DNA of 64,000 bases. Source: Morchella semilibera. Lineage: Eukaryota > Ascomycota > Pezizomycetes > Pezizales > Morchellaceae. The notes beneath the pieces are model-generated. The model made no database searches. It worked only from the letters and a program-made list of their open reading frames with translations, and was not told where the DNA came from. Where the stretch lies: positions 1,375,101-1,439,100 of the forward strand of contig WBVU01000016.1 of assembly GCA_009192285.1 (NCBI GenBank). Reading direction: 5' to 3'. Numbering within the stretch: the first letter of the stretch is position 1; the number at the start of each line of letters is the position of its first letter. Made by a program: the position numbers and the translations under genes. Shown here piece by piece: positions 12,318 to 27,600 of this stretch.

Positions 12318-15300
12318 TGCTGGTGCAACTTTGTTCACAATATTCCTATCAAGTCAGTTGAGGTCTTTCAGATGCGGTTACAGATTTCCCATGCACGATG
12401 ATTTTGGGAGGCCGTACTTGAGAGGTTGTATCCCGTATTTCAGGTCCAAGAGCTTGTGTTAGTGGTGGAAAAATATCCGCGGCCGTAGTCAATCGAATCA
12501 GGGGAACGATGTGTTTGGAGTTCTGCAGCTATCTAGAACTACTTGGAAGAGTCGTTATCAAAGAGCCCCTCTTTTTGTTAGCTGCAGCCCAGCTTGGTTC
12601 TCAGATCGGTGTCTAAATGCTTAGGAGAAGAGGGGGACCCTCACTATTGACAACGTCGCCGACGTCACTAACTAGGGTAATAAATATCCAGGTCACCAAT
12701 CATAAATCATAGCCGGGTTACCTCAACTCTTGATCCCTGTAACCACTTCTCTTGCAATTGTTCCCCGCTCCTTCGCGCTCAAGTCTACAGAATCGAGGTC
12801 TTATTAAATACTTTTGTTCAGCCTTTAGTCTCCAATTTTCCATGTGTTAGCAGGGTTTAGGGTGACGTATGCACGTCAAACGGCTCGGTGATACATACTC
12901 GTGCTCTATGTGTTTCTAGCACCATGCTCACCAGAGTGAATTGTCCCAAGATTTTTTTTGAAGTCTAAAGATCCCGCACCAATCCTCATAATCCGATAAG
13001 AACTGGGTAAATATACGCACGTCATATACATATGTTGATTTGACTATAGAAGAAAGCGAGTTTTTTGGAGCTGCTTTGCTGGGTCGGCTAACATGTAATT
13101 CGCTAAAGAAAAACAGTAGTATGTATTGGTTGGACCTTAGTAACGGCAAACTTCCGGAATTTTAGCAGTGCCATGGTGTTCTGTCAGGTAAGGCATACAC
13201 CTGATTTTTCCTGTACTGTAGATACTCTTACATACATGTATTTATATAAATTAAAGCTAGAATTGATCAAACAGATAAAAGTACCTGCCAGCATATTTTG
13301 TAGCTATTGACACAAAAAACTATATACTTGTATTCACTTTCCCTTTTATGATGAGCTTAGATTGATCTACCGGCCAACATGTAGTCAAAAAAATTACATC
13401 TAGACACAGATGTCTTTAATGTAAGTTTATTATACTATGTGCACTCATAGCTAAACTACAATGTATAACCAGATTCTTTTTAATAAAAACCCTAAAACTT
13501 CAAGTTCTCTTGTACTCACAAACTCGCTCAAACTATTTTGCCCTCTCCTAGCCACTTACATCTACCTATATCTAGGGGTTTGCTCCTGGGTTCAAATCGC
13601 AATGGTGATTGATATACTTGCTGCGAGAATACATGTAAGTTTCTGCCACCACTACTGTTGCAACAGCAGATTAAGCGCACGCGCGCCAGCTATTTCCCAC
13701 AGTTTAGAGCACTTACATGTATTGGTTGATCTGTGCGTACATCCGCCTACATAGCCGCAAGACAAAATATTATTGCTCTACCCATGTAGCGAGGATCACT
13801 CAACTAGCGCGGGTCTTAGGACATTTAGAACCATGGCTAGGAAGCCATTTTTTAATGGAGCTTCGGATTGGTGTAAGAGACTATTTGGGCCATAGTTGCA
13901 TATATGTCGTATTCAGTAATAAATCATAAACGGTCACTCGATATTTACTAGCGCTTGTTCGTAAGAAAGGGATGAGTCGAGGGTCCAAGGTCTTAAGCTT
14001 AAAGGTGGGCGGGTTGTTGTGAGACACGCAACTGGGCGCTTCGAGGAAGAAACCAATCTACACATCATAACATCATAGCGAATAGATAAGTACCTATATC
14101 CGCCGTGCTTTATGTTAGCAATAGATGGGTTCGATTGGTTGTCGGGATATTTGTCCCAAACAGGCGGTCAAAGGGCAGGGCGCGTCCATTTATTGTAGGA
14201 GTCTCGCCCCCCTTCAGACGTCGCACGATTCTGAAGTTTCATCAACGCCATTAACTCTTAAGGTCATTGTGAGGCACCGTTTGATTGTAACTGAAGTATG
14301 CATAGCTCGGGTTTTTTGAAGTTTTTTAGTCCTCACCGGACTGGGTGCTTACAGAGATGGAGAGGACTTCACTGCCGCCACCGCCTCCGCCTAGATACGT
14401 AGCTACACCCAGTACGGCATACACTGCGCATGTATGCAAGCAAGTGCCGTGATGCCACCCTCGAAAGGAACTATTCTCGAAGCTCTTCTAACACAGGGAA
14501 GGGCTTAGTTACATGTATATATACCTACAAAGGTACAGGCCGGTTGTGCCGCGCCTACACTTGTCCCCTACGAGGTTGCTTGTGCACCTAGACCACAAAG
14601 AAAGGTACCAGAGAGTGATGTGACAAAGATCCAGGGTCTCCGGCGAGCAGTCAGACGAGCTCTTGAGCGCCCCTCCGTAGCATCTATAGGATGATACTTG
14701 ACTGTCAGCGCATTCGTCTTGCTGTGTATTAATCTTGCGGTTAGGGATTCTCAGGCAATCATTCGCGCGTCGAACGTTTTGTGAGAGGGAAACAAGACAT
14801 CGTGGTGTGGGGCTCACTCACTCTTGGTCTCTCGGTAAACGACCCCTCCTTCCCTGCGCCTCACCTCCACCCCTCCCCCCAAAACCACTGTTGCTATTTT
14901 TCGCTTCCCGAGATCCAATCTCTAGCCAGCTCTCACCTATCTAGTTGGAAACCGCTATTACTACTTTACTGTCCGCGTGCCCCTTCTTATTCCCTTTTTT
15001 ACTATCTATTGCGTCTCTCCTGTCCTCCTTCTCCTCCTCCTTCCTCCTCCCGCCCACCTCCACCATTTTCTTGTCTCCTGGTTGCTCGCTATCATCGCAA
15101 GAATAATCAACCGGCTTCGATCACTTTGCTTTCTTTGTAAGAAACATTCATTTAATACCCATTATTCTCTTTTTCTTGGATAATGTAATTGCCCTCTCCT
15201 CTCTTCTCTCTTTCCTTGTTTCTTTATCTTCGAATCAGATAGTCCTGCGGTTCCTACCTACACACTGCAAGCTCTTTGACAACGCATCATAGTACAATTG

Positions 15301-15417
15301 GATACTGACCAAGTCCTAAATATTAGATTTTTACCATCATCATACTATAGCACAGCCTAGCGCTCGCTCTCTCCAAGTCATCTTGATTGTATTGTCTGTA
15401 CAGGAGGATAAAGAACA
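12318..15417. other. Shared upstream region of TPS2 and the MAP kinase gene
   Basis: The two flanking genes are divergent, so both promoters lie here. The half next to TPS2 is ordinary mixed sequence. From about 14850 to 15240, next to the kinase gene, the plus strand is strongly pyrimidine-rich with blocks of CTCC, CCCACC and TTCTCT, as often seen just upstream of highly expressed fungal genes. No conserved protein is visible, and four or more TACATGTA words occur. Confidence 0.5.
12566..12635. promoter_or_regulatory. Two STRE-like CCCCT/AGGGG words upstream of TPS2
   Basis: CCCCT at 12566-12570 and AGGGG at 12631-12635 lie about 250-320 bp upstream of the TPS2 start. Stress response elements of this form control trehalose genes in yeast. 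The match is only five bases each, so this is suggestive by position, not by sequence strength. Confidence 0.25.
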
Positions 15418-16706
<1,289 letters not shown>

Positions 16707-17697
16707 ATTTCGTGCTTCTATGCCCGTCAACTTCGTAATCGTATTCGACGGGGCTGCGTTGGTACATTGATGATGGAGAAACTTCATTTTTGATCATAAA
16801 AACTCCCTTAAATTTTTGGCGGAGGACAGTCAAGATGGCCCGGGGTTATTTTGTATGTTTTTTTGCCTCAGAGTTTTTGTGGCACGGGTACTTTTCTATT
16901 TTGCTGTTTAAACGGTTTGGTCTATTTTTTTTTTTTCATTAAATCACTTCATATCATATATCAATGATACCGGTAGTTTCTTCTTCTCTCATTTCTGTTA
17001 AACTATAGTGCAAGTGTACTGGAGTTCAATTGAACCAGTGCGGAATTGGAAGGGAAGTGCAAATTGTTCGTAAGCACAAGTTCGATCATGTTTCGAATTA
17101 ACATGCTTCCTTAGCTACATACTTTAACCCTTGGGGTATCAATGCCACCTCCCCATCCCCCCATAATAGAGGACCTGAGTTTTGGCGTGAGATCAATTGG
17201 TTGACAAGGTTAATTTGGTAGAGTAAACCACATTCTGGGCGTGAGCTTTGACACCAACATGCTGACATCCTAGGGATAGCTCCGCCCCGGTACGTATACA
17301 TCATGTGAATTTCTTGATTACAGTTCTGTTTTTAAGTCACAGGCGACCCTCCAAGGGTTTGCGCCAATCAGGCCTTAACTACATGTATGTTCTCTATATT
17401 GAAAAACAACCAGAAGATACATGTATACCAAACACCACAATCTCGTTAAACACGGATATAACTGACCCAGCAATGATCTGTTGTTTACTAAGCTCTTGAT
17501 ACCAGCCTAGTGAGCTCTAGGGTGGCTCGGGTCTTAAAGTTTGGGCTGAAATCGATGAAGGGGTGCGCTTATGATTTATAGGCAATTCCGTCACCCAGAA
17601 ATATAAACAATGTATTATTTTCAAGTATACATGTATTTCGGTGGCATAACTAGAGGGAATGTGCGTGTTAGATTCAACCAGCTGCAGTGAGGACTGC

Positions 17698-17750
17698 TTG
17701 GTTACATAATATTGTAAAGCCTATCGATCCTGTGGTACTTTATGTAACCA
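17698..17750. repeat. Short inverted repeat
   Basis: TTGGTTACATAA near 17698-17709 is matched exactly by TTATGTAACCAA near 17740-17751, with further partial pairing of ATATTGT and ACAATAC sequences beside the arms. It may be a relic of a small foldback element or a chance hairpin. Confidence 0.4.
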
Positions 17751-18595
17751 ATATCACAATACTGCACTGGGCATGCTTAGCAGATTTTCCCTGTAGATGT
17801 GATATTTATGGAGAATCTTAATATCATAAGCTCAGATCCTATCATCTCTATAAACGATACTAGATACCAATAGACTCTCGAGTTGGAAGTCTATGGTGAA
17901 GGAGTTGATAGAGACGTGGTTAATTGCGGGAGTAGCTGGTTTAGAGTGGTTGATTTCAATATGTCCTCTAGCTCCGTTCAGCTGCAACCAATGTGGTTTT
18001 CGAGCTGGCGGTCGATCTCTGTCACCCTAGGTTTTTTAGATTATTTGAGTAATGTTTTTCTACTCTAGCTAGGCTTTTTTCCTGTCCGGCTACCAATGGA
18101 TCATTTGCTCTAACGGGGGTTTTCAGTGCTGGTTGATGTTGGAGAATACCTCAAAAATAAAAGGTGAATCTTCGGGTTTGCATTGGCGGCCAGACGCTCC
18201 ACACTCTCAAGAGAACCACCACTCGTACGATCGTGCTGTAATAACCAAAAACCGCTGGCTTATTGAATAATCCGTGACAACCGAGCAGGGCCTAAATTGA
18301 TTGCATTGGATGTATTCACTTCTAGAAATCCGTGCCTTTAGGACGCTAAATTACAGTGCTATTTACATACTTACTTAGTATGTGGTATAGAATCCCCCAA
18401 AGAGCTGAGCCCCTGGGATGAAGCCTATTATTATATTAATTTGAGATTTAGGCTTAGCATACTACATATTAATGTACTGTACATGTATATACATGTACTT
18501 ATCATGCAGTCAATCACGTTTATAGGGTACATATATACATGTAGCCTACGTACACCCTAAAGAATAAGGTGGTTGTATGATGATACATGTACTTA

Positions 18596-18763
18596 CAGTA
18601 CCGAAAATGGGCAGAAATTGACTACATGTGGTGGTTCTGTAAGAATATGGTATTGATGCGGTATCGACATGGTACTCTACTTACGATGCTTGTTTAAACT
18701 GGTATCCTTGACTCAATACCGTAGCCCTACGGTTACAATTTTTTACCCCTATTTCCGAGACTG
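18596..18763. mobile_element. TA-CAGT MITE, second subfamily
   Basis: Starts CAGTACCGAAAATGGG and ends with CCCCTATTTCCGAGACTG, an imperfect terminal inverted repeat. It is flanked on both sides by TA. The CAGT ends and TA target match the elements at 5601-5783 and 37287-37457, but the interior differs, so it is a related subfamily or a separate Tc1/mariner-like MITE. No coding capacity. Confidence 0.55.
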
Positions 18764-19274
18764 TACTTTATTTTCTGCTCAAGTTATGTTGTTGCCGAAG
18801 ATTTAAGTGGTGAATATGTGCAAGCGACTATAAGAGCACGTATCTCTAGATGTGGGTATGTACTCTTATTATCTCCAGGAAATTGGGGTACGAAGTTATG
18901 TGTATGTATATACATGTATTCATTGGCTCAACACGGCCCACGTGATGCTGCTTAAGGACTGTATTTACCAGGGTTAGGTTTATTTAGCACTCGAGCATGC
19001 CTGCTCATCTTGGTACCAAGAGCTTCGTACTGAATCTGCCCCAAAGTAAACAAACTCTTCGCCTTAGGGTTATAAACTTAACGGTTCCGGGGCTACATGA
19101 AAATATGCATCATTTCTTCACAGTTCATCACTCGGAAAATTGATGGAGACTCCCAATCTGGGTTGATCGGCTGGTTACTCTGTGAATCAACGCCGACATG
19201 TGTATCACCGTGGTTGAAGAAATGCGTGTAAACACCTACAAGGCGTTTATGTATGAAGTTTTAAGCCTATTATA

Positions 19275-19390
19275 TACATGTAGTCCCGTTCCCATACGGT
19301 GATGTTAGTGGTGCCGGTGGTACGTGGTGATTGAATCACGCAACCAAAAAATACCACTGGGGTCTAGATCTGGGAACGAGACTACATGTA
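19275..19390. mobile_element. Small foldback element with TACATGTA ends
   Basis: TACATGTAGTCCCGTTCCCA at the left end is mirrored on the minus strand at the right end by TACATGTAGTCTCGTTCCCA, 19 of 20 bases identical. The interior partly folds as well (GTGGT and ACCAC blocks). About 116 bp, non-coding. It shows that at least some TACATGTA words sit at the tips of foldback elements. Confidence 0.55.
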
Positions 19391-19628
19391 CTTAGCTACA
19401 TGTTGTATTATACTAACGCCGGTTTCCAGGATTTTAACATGGATCGTACATACATGTACTTACATGTGTTTACCCTGAAGTTTTCCTACTAGCCTACTGT
19501 GACTTTACAAGAGCCCCCCTATGAGCTCCCGCACCACAAACTAACTCAACCTCTCCCCGGCCCCCCAGCCCCAGCCTACGTTTCAATCTACCTCATCTCA
19601 CATCAATAACCCTATCACTTCATCAACA

Positions 19629-20495
19629 ATGGCGCCTGTAGCCCCTTCTGACAAAAAGCTCTCCCACGCCACAGCCTCCACCAAGGAGAAGGCTAGTCCC
19701 AAGAGCACCTCCGCTAAAAAAAGGTCCAAATCCATCGAACTCCCTCCCGCCCATATGGAGGTGGATCTGAATGAGCTCTGCTCCACAATCCTCCCCCGCC
19801 AGAAGGCAAGACGTAACCATCTTTCGCGCTCTCGCGCCTATCTCAGAAATTCTTGCGCTTTCTCAGGAGGTGATTTCGTCCTCCTCCACAACCAACTCAA
19901 AGACGACCTTAATCATCCTTCCAATCTTGTCGGACTTACCGGCCCCCAGAAAGGAAAGGAGTCTTTTGAAAGCTGGTTAATCGACTACATGAATGCTGGA
20001 ATCGGTGCTGCATATTGGGGTACCGATAAAGGGAGAACCTGGGATTACTCGACTGATGAGGGAAGAGAAAGGTATGTGGCCATTCTGAAAAAATACGGAT
20101 AAGAGTTGGAATGGGCTAATAAAATATATAGTATAAGAATTTTCCTTCGCCAACTGGTGAAATTTACCGGTTCTGAATTGAGAAAGAAGAGACGCAGGAG
20201 TAGCATTGCTGAAGGTGCTACCTCAGTTACTTCTAGGAAGACTCAGTTTTCATCCACGGGACCAGAGCACCTAAATAGTGGCAAAGAGAACACTCAGGAA
20301 GTCCCCATTCTAGAAGCGCAGCAGAAGAAAGCGTACCGCCTTAACATCTACTCTACAATCGTGGAGAGTGCCACTAGTGCCCGTTACATTTGGGATGACG
20401 ATGCTATCAAGGATAATGGTGGTGATTCCCCTGACATGGGCGGCAACGAGTTTGTGATTGATTACTCCAGCAAAGATAGACCATATATCTTCTAA
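19629..20495 (+). CDS. Unrecognised two-exon protein
   Basis: Exons 19629-20071 and 20132-20495, joined by a 60-nt intron with a GTATGT donor, GCTAAT branch-like word and ATATAG acceptor. Splicing removes an in-frame stop and yields 268 aa. The start has a good context (CATCAACAATGG) after a pyrimidine-rich leader. The N-terminus (about residues 1-40) is Lys/Ser/Ala-rich and likely disordered. The middle contains KESFESWLIDYMNAGIGAAY and WDYSTDEGRESIRIF, which look like a folded segment. A basic patch ELRKKRRRSS near residues 163-172 could be a nuclear localisation signal. The C-terminus is acidic and ends SSKDRPYIF. I cannot assign a family or function. The gene is isolated between repeat-rich regions. 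Confidence 0.65.
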
Positions 20496-23400
20496 GGCGG
20501 TAATTGCAAATTTGTACAGATATTATTACACATTGATGTACTTATAAGCAGCAAAGGTAACAATTTCAAATGTGTATGCTCAAATACTAAAATATCATGG
20601 AGCAGTTGTGATTGACATGATCACCAAAAATCACTCGGTAGACTAGACTCTCAAATTTGAGCTATCGATTTATTGTGATTGATTCATTTAGTGCAACCAA
20701 ACCTATATTATTGGATTGTCCTTTTAGCATATTCGCAGGGATTACCAACCAGGATTACTATCTCTAGCGAAGAAAAACATGCATATAATTTTGGATTGCA
20801 CCTACGGGTGCCGAGAGTGATACAACGTTTGGCGGAAAGGCACAACACGTTTTTTAGTCATATGCATGATACAAGAGTCCCTAGAATGAGTCTGTGTTTT
20901 TTTCGGGTTATTGATTTGTGGTTTTTAGCCCGCAAAAGGACAACTTGTGACAAGTAATAAAAGGAGAGGCAATAGATATTTATACTAAATCTTACTATAT
21001 CTGTACTTCCCAGCTCTAAAATCGGTTGTTGAGGAGTGTGGGCTATTTGACGTTGCATCCCTTTCCGGCACCCCTGAGTACATATGCACACATGTACCCA
21101 TGGTGCTGGAAAGTGATGTGCATTTTGACTAATAACTCAACCCAAAATACTTTCTAGGTGAGAGTTTCGAGTATATATTCCCTCTGTTACGCCTAGAATG
21201 TATTTAGAGATGTCTGGATACTAAAGGTTTGCTTTGTAGGGAAGAAGTCACTGCATGGTAAGAATAAGTGGTAAAGGTCATAGAAAAGAATTAATAACAG
21301 ACTCTTTTTTTAGTTCCTAGTCACAATAAGAATCTAAACGCTCATATTAACCCGGAAATAACCTGATGTGGCATGTAACTATCTGGTTATTGATAAATCA
21401 TTGAATGTGCATCACTTTCCGACACCCTGAGTACATGTAGTTTTAATCACTGAGGGTCTGTTAAGTACATGTATACATGTAGAGCACTACGAGAGTACAT
21501 AGGGATTTAGTGCATGATGTAATTGGGGATGTATAAAAACACATGTACCAAGTCGTATTTGATCACTAATCTACTCTTGGCCTCATAGCGCCTATAAAAA
21601 AGAACTGTCTCAATGAACCTCTAGCTCTGCCTATCGCGCGGCGTTTTGCGTTCGTGTAATGTACATGTACTTACCCGTTAAAAAGAGAGTCTCTCCCAGT
21701 ACAACTTCTTATTAATCGCAAGAAACAAAGAACGTATACTGCGAGGCAACGTTGTTTAACCCTGTTCAATTAGTTCAACGTAATATATATCCCATTACTC
21801 TGACAACCATGGAAGTGAGGCTTTTCAGTATTTACTTCCCAGAGCCAATGGAATAACTACCTAGTTGATGTGTCTCGCTCTCTACACCTCTCACATTATT
21901 ATTATAGGGTTATTTTTTTCATGCGGGGGTGGGGACAAAGTATATGTTTGGTCCGATCTTGGGAATCTGGATTCCGAGTGTCGGGAGCTGGCGCTAGCCA
22001 AGCTGGGAGCGGGCCGTTCCGGGGCTAACCACATGTAGACCCAAAATGCTAAGGCTTTTCCTGCCTGCTACATCATGTAGTCTTCCATAGACAATATATA
22101 CATGTATTACACGCACCTTTAAACCAAACAAAATCAACTTTAATAATAAGAGTGAGTACGAGTACCCACCACAGTTGCTTTCTTATTTTCAGTAACGTCA
22201 TTGTCAAACCCCCACATCTCACTCCCTGGGTTACATCAAGCTAGGCAGTTATCTATTCTGATTAAAACATTATCCTCATACACTCTATTACCAACACAAG
22301 CCTAACAAGAAACCTCGCCCCAGCCCCGTGGGGTCGCCCTTCAAATTCTCTGACAGGGGCAAGAAGGGATATGATTTGTCGTGCTAGACGCGTCATATGA
22401 TTCATGAAGTTGTAGGGCGGATGGGGTCGAGATGTGCTTGCCCTATCTTACTCGAGCGGCTAGGCTGATCGCCTCGAAACTATCTGCTAAGAGGATTGGC
22501 TGCTAAGTCGGTCTAAGTGAACCTGCATAATCAATACTTCCTTTGAGTCGACCCAATTTTTCACTAATAGGAAGGAATTGTCGAGTCGTCTATATCCTTG
22601 TGTAGGTACTCTGCCTACTCTAGTTCAGGAATCGATATGAGCAGAGACAGATACATCGAGATAGTTCCTTGTTTTAGATCAACATAAAAGCCTAGATTGG
22701 TCCTTCCTGATTATTTTTGTTACTGGCTCGGAGACTTTCTCCCCACCTCGCATCATACACCGGACACAAATCTCTCTATCGGTGGTATCCCCAGTTTTAA
22801 AACATTAAGCTTTGCATCTTGGCACTTACCATCTTACCATCTAAGGAACATGCATGAGAATCATCCTAGCTGCGATTGATATCAGCTCCTGCCGAATTCC
22901 CGAACTAACCTACTTCGATAAAAGATTGTGCGGATTTTTATAATTTATGGCTACATTACGCAACTTCATTGTTAAGTGATATTCTGAAGACGAAGTCCGG
23001 GCCATTTCATCTTGTTTCGATTCAATCTGACGGGGCAATAGCCGCGGCGGATAAGACTATAGACCCTAGCCACCATTACAAAATTCGTTCAAATAAGCCG
23101 GCTCGGAGCAAAAATAAAAAGCAATGAATGTTCACGATATTTAAAACCAACTCTTAAGGAATTAAACCAAGCCCAAACCCGTAGCCGCCAGGGGATAACA
23201 GGGCTCTATTTTCCTGCGACAGAGGTGTCTTAGATTCTATTTGACCTTTCAATATATTGGCTATAATGGGTTCATATCCTATCTAGTAGATCCCGAATCC
23301 CACCAGCTCTCCACAACAAATTAAAACTATTGGATATGGCTTTACCACAATTTTCACGATATCCCTTCTATATCGAAAAGACTGTGAGCACCCTACAAAT

Positions 23401-25808
23401 GTCTCAACAAAAATAACAGAAATATCTAGACCAAATCACTACTCAGTCGTTGTAATTTTAGTATTTGGTTGCAACGATATCCGACTAGCTAGGTATTGCA
23501 CGTTACCACATATGCCCATACAAATTTTGGTTGCAACGTGAATATTCGCTTGCTTGTGGAAACCCACCATAGCGAGTATATCACTCAGATTTTTGTTTAT
23601 TCAATAAATGTCAATTTATAATTTATAGACCATTTTCGGCGGTTGTGCGGTGATAGACAGGATCTAGCTTATACAGTAGAAACATGATAGAACCCCGTCT
23701 AAGACTTCACGTATTTTATCTGTTCTTTAGGCACTGAGACAGACCTAGAATATTGGACACTGATTTTAGGATCCAGGCATGACTCGCTCGCTCCCTTGGT
23801 ACGGTTAACTCCGAGACAAGTTAACGAGCTCGATGAAGATATGGGTTCATCGATCCCACGCACTGGACTCGTAACCTTCGCGGAACTGACAACCGATTGT
23901 TGGGTATTGGATCCGTTGTAGTCGTCTCAGTTCGCCAAAAGGTCTTAGCTGTCCTGGACAATGGGGGCACTGATCGCGCAGTAATTGTTCGCCTATCGCC
24001 AGGGATCAACTGGGTTTGGTCTCAAATTCAAATGCCATGTGGAGCACATGCTCAGTGATAGACCCACGGTATCGACTAACCAGGGCAACTCTAACATTGG
24101 CACTTGGCACAAGTAAACCTTTTTCATGGTTAAAGCTACTTGTAGTCATCGAAACATCTTGTCGAACAACTTGTATAAGGTCTTATAAGTAAGCTTACGG
24201 GAAGCGGTTTCTTTATTGCATAAAACAATGCATTAGAGGATCGCTCGAGATGTGGTGGTTGTAGGTGCCCTGTAGCTAGCAATAAGAACTAGAACATGTA
24301 AGTGAAGAGGTCGCTAGTGGTTGCATGCATTCAGCTGGTACTTGCGGGGTTCGATGGAAGCTAGATAACTCGAGAGGTAAAAATAATGGTAATTACAAAA
24401 GTCAGTTTCTTACCCAGGCTTCTTATTCTTTTGGTACCCCCGCAACGATTCTCGAGCTCGCTGATGCTTCTGGAGCGGTTTAATCCGTACTTTCAAGGAG
24501 CCTAATCATCTAGAACCTATTGGTCACTCCATAATCGATTACTTGTATGTAATACATAACATATACATAATCGTTTTGGTTTCCCTTTAATTGCTTAGGT
24601 CTAATGTTCTAGCCAACGACCATGAAACTCTGCAGCTGCATGGTCAGCTGTTGGAAATGCATGCATGACCTGATCTGCGATGAGCTTCCTTACATGTAGT
24701 TCATACTCAAGTACAATGGATATTTCACCAAATACGGGCCTTGAACCAAATTTAGTGGGGAATATGAATTAGTAAACTAGGCATATGCATATCCCATTGA
24801 TAAACATGTTGATAAAATATAAGATATATAGGTTAGGGTACTATGTCTACTCTATAGGTTAGGGGGTCCGAGGTGTCTTACTACCCGTATCCGGGCCGGA
24901 CGGCGTTAAATGGGGCTCATACGCGCGAGGCTGCCAACATAATGCAGGAGCAATCGGAGCATCAGGCCCGGCCCGGCCCTATATATTATATGGAGTAGAT
25001 TAACTTCTAGTAATCTAGATTCAATGCTTTATCTATACTTACCTAACAGTTCAGCAGGTGCCCTTGCATTATATAAGATAATATTAAGTGTCTTGATATA
25101 TATATATATCGTTAAGTCTCAAAACAAATTAATCCCGTTTATTGCAAATTTGAAGGAACGTATAGTTCAACAAGTGGTGGCAAGACGTAAAGCAATCAAT
25201 CAGACAGCTTGAGAACTGACGGTATGTAGAAAAGGCTATATTACACGGAGTCTACCGAATGTATGTTTTACTCCTGTTCCCAAGAAAAAGAACCTGTCCT
25301 CATGGACAGATAAACATGTCTCATCCCAACTATCATTAGCGGGAAGCTTCTGAGTTAAGGCAACTATAGCCTTTCTTAGACAAACTATAGTGTTCCGGGT
25401 AAAAGGTTACTCGCGGTAGGCATCAAGAACCCGAACATCGTTTTTCTGGTAGCCACCACTTTGGCCCCTGTTAGCGCGTTTTTATGTTCAGGTTCTTCAT
25501 GCCTGTCGCGAGTACTCAATATCAAAAAGCACTGGAACCTTCCTCAAGATTGTTATCTAATCCAATCTCTGGTCTCAACTAGAGTCAGGGGCTGGTTGGA
25601 ATGCGCAGGGACTTTCCTACATGACTGATGAGATCACATTACTTTTTGGGTCCGTCAATCTCGATCTATAGATTTAGGATCGGTTGCCGAGTGCGGAAAC
25701 AGCCATTATGTGGGGTGGATATGCACAAGTACTGGTCAGGTATCAGCCGCTGATGGCCTTTCTCCGCCACTTACTAGGTCTGAGCTCTACCCAGGATTAA
25801 AGAAAGAC

Positions 25809-25837
25809 ATTGCTGCTGCTGCTGCTGCTGCTGCTGA
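25809..25837. repeat. GCT trinucleotide microsatellite
   Basis: Uninterrupted GCT units. They create a polyalanine tract in a chance open frame (25710-25991), which I do not consider a gene. Confidence 0.85.
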
Positions 25838-27600
25838 GGGGGCAGAGGTCCCAAGGAATAACCATGCAAACCCAGGGTCGTCCCAACCTTTTGGTTACTG
25901 CCAGGTTAGTACGACCCCGAAAAGGAGGGTCCCAGACCAGTACTACTCATGTTATCTTCTGGTAACAGCGTTGATTCGCCCTGGGATCTAGAGTAATCGA
26001 TCCCTGATCAAATGAAATTCGCCTGAGCAAAAACAAATTTATTACCTGACAACGGTTAACCCAAGCTACTGGAATGGACTAGATCGACGACGACCTTTAT
26101 TTTTTTTATTGGGAAATCGCCACCCCCCCCCGACTCCGTGATTCACTGGCAAAATTACATGTAGTATATAGTTTTATTACCATACTATGTTGCAGACAAG
26201 ACACATTCCACAGACCCGTATTCTTATCATAATGCAGGCCAGTCGGCACGTATTCATTACCAGCCCTAGTATGGGACCCGGATCATGGAAATGTCTTTGG
26301 GTCTTTGGGTTTTTAGGCCTTTAGGTATTTTAAAGTCCTATATATTTCAACAACTTAATTGAACGCATCCTAAGGCATATTAGTAACTCCTTTAAAGATG
26401 CTCAGATTTGTTCCGCTGTCCAGAATAACGATTTATGGGCATCTAAGGAATGTGTGGCCTTTAAAAAGTCGATTAGGGGAAATCTAGGTGAAAGTACATT
26501 GGTTACTGATACATGTCTATCCTATGTACTCAACAGTTCATTTGTGTAGGTTTTCTTTTCTTTTTTTCTTTTTTTTGACGCTTCCTTCAGCTTATCATAA
26601 TAACTAATTATAGGGCTATCTACAACAACTACATAGCACTAGCTACATGATACAGTGCCTATAGTTGACTGCATGGGGAGCATTTTTGGGAGACCATTAT
26701 TACAAAATTATATAGTCATGACATCCAAGTATATACATGTAGTTGGTGCTTCCCAAGTCTTTGGCCGTACTCCTAAGTGTCACATAGTGCGTCATGGAAA
26801 TGGCCACCCCCTCATCCCTACCCTAAATTAGGGCACCCCCCATTGGAACCTCCGCACAAAGTCCCGGTTTATCTGCATCACTGAGTTTATATCCAGATTT
26901 TGGGTAGTGAGTGCTATGACCTTGATATGAAATTTGATCTGAAAAGTGGTCTAAATTCAGCATAATTAGTCTCTTGCCACACGTCAAACCTAGCCTATAT
27001 ATGACATCGAATTTCGGCTAGCGATAACCTTAGCCAATGATAAATAATTTTCTCGCGGGGGTTGAAATTTCATCCCATCACAGACACCGGGCCGGGACGT
27101 AGCACCCAAGTGCAAAAAGAAACATTCTCGGTCACATAGCCAGTGGCAATGCCCACGTGGATAATTTATCGATTCTCAAGATCGAATCTCTAACTAAGTG
27201 TTATCAACCACGAGGCTATCACCAGATAGCTATCACCATGGTCCCTGCCGTATAATAACCCATATATCTTGTAATAATAGACCCGAGACCGACGCACATG
27301 TTAGCTATTCGGTGCAGGTCTTACATGGATATCTCTGTACTGTAATCGATTAAAGAAAAGGTTTTTTAATTTTCGTTAATCTCCTCCAACCATGCCAGCT
27401 TCCTAAAATATATTTGTCCAAATAAATTTATATCGAAGGCACACAAATAGACTAGGGTGTATCTATAGGCTTGGCACGAGGCTTGTATGGCTACATGTAG
27501 ACTAGGCCATACCCTTACGCTTTACGTCCTAGTAGATACATGTAGGTACAAGTACACATACATGTAAGTACATCGAATCTATGTACTCACACATGTACTC

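Larger units (their letters stand above)
16707..19628. other. Intergenic with foldback elements
   Basis: Holds the 3' region of the kinase gene and, near 17020-17041, a near-perfect 22-bp palindrome centred on GTTCAATTGAAC. It includes an inverted repeat at 17698-17750 and two MITE-like elements (18596-18763 and 19275-19390). TACATGTA is dense, with nine copies between 17370 and 19460. No protein gene recognised. Confidence 0.5.

Noticed and set aside
23676-23705. ACAGTAGAAACATGATAG-like sequence resembling a pogo/Fot1 terminus
   Set aside because: No matching inverted end was found downstream, so a single weak end is not enough.
25710-25991. 93-codon frame with polyalanine
   Set aside because: Created by the GCT microsatellite; no splice structure or family likeness.
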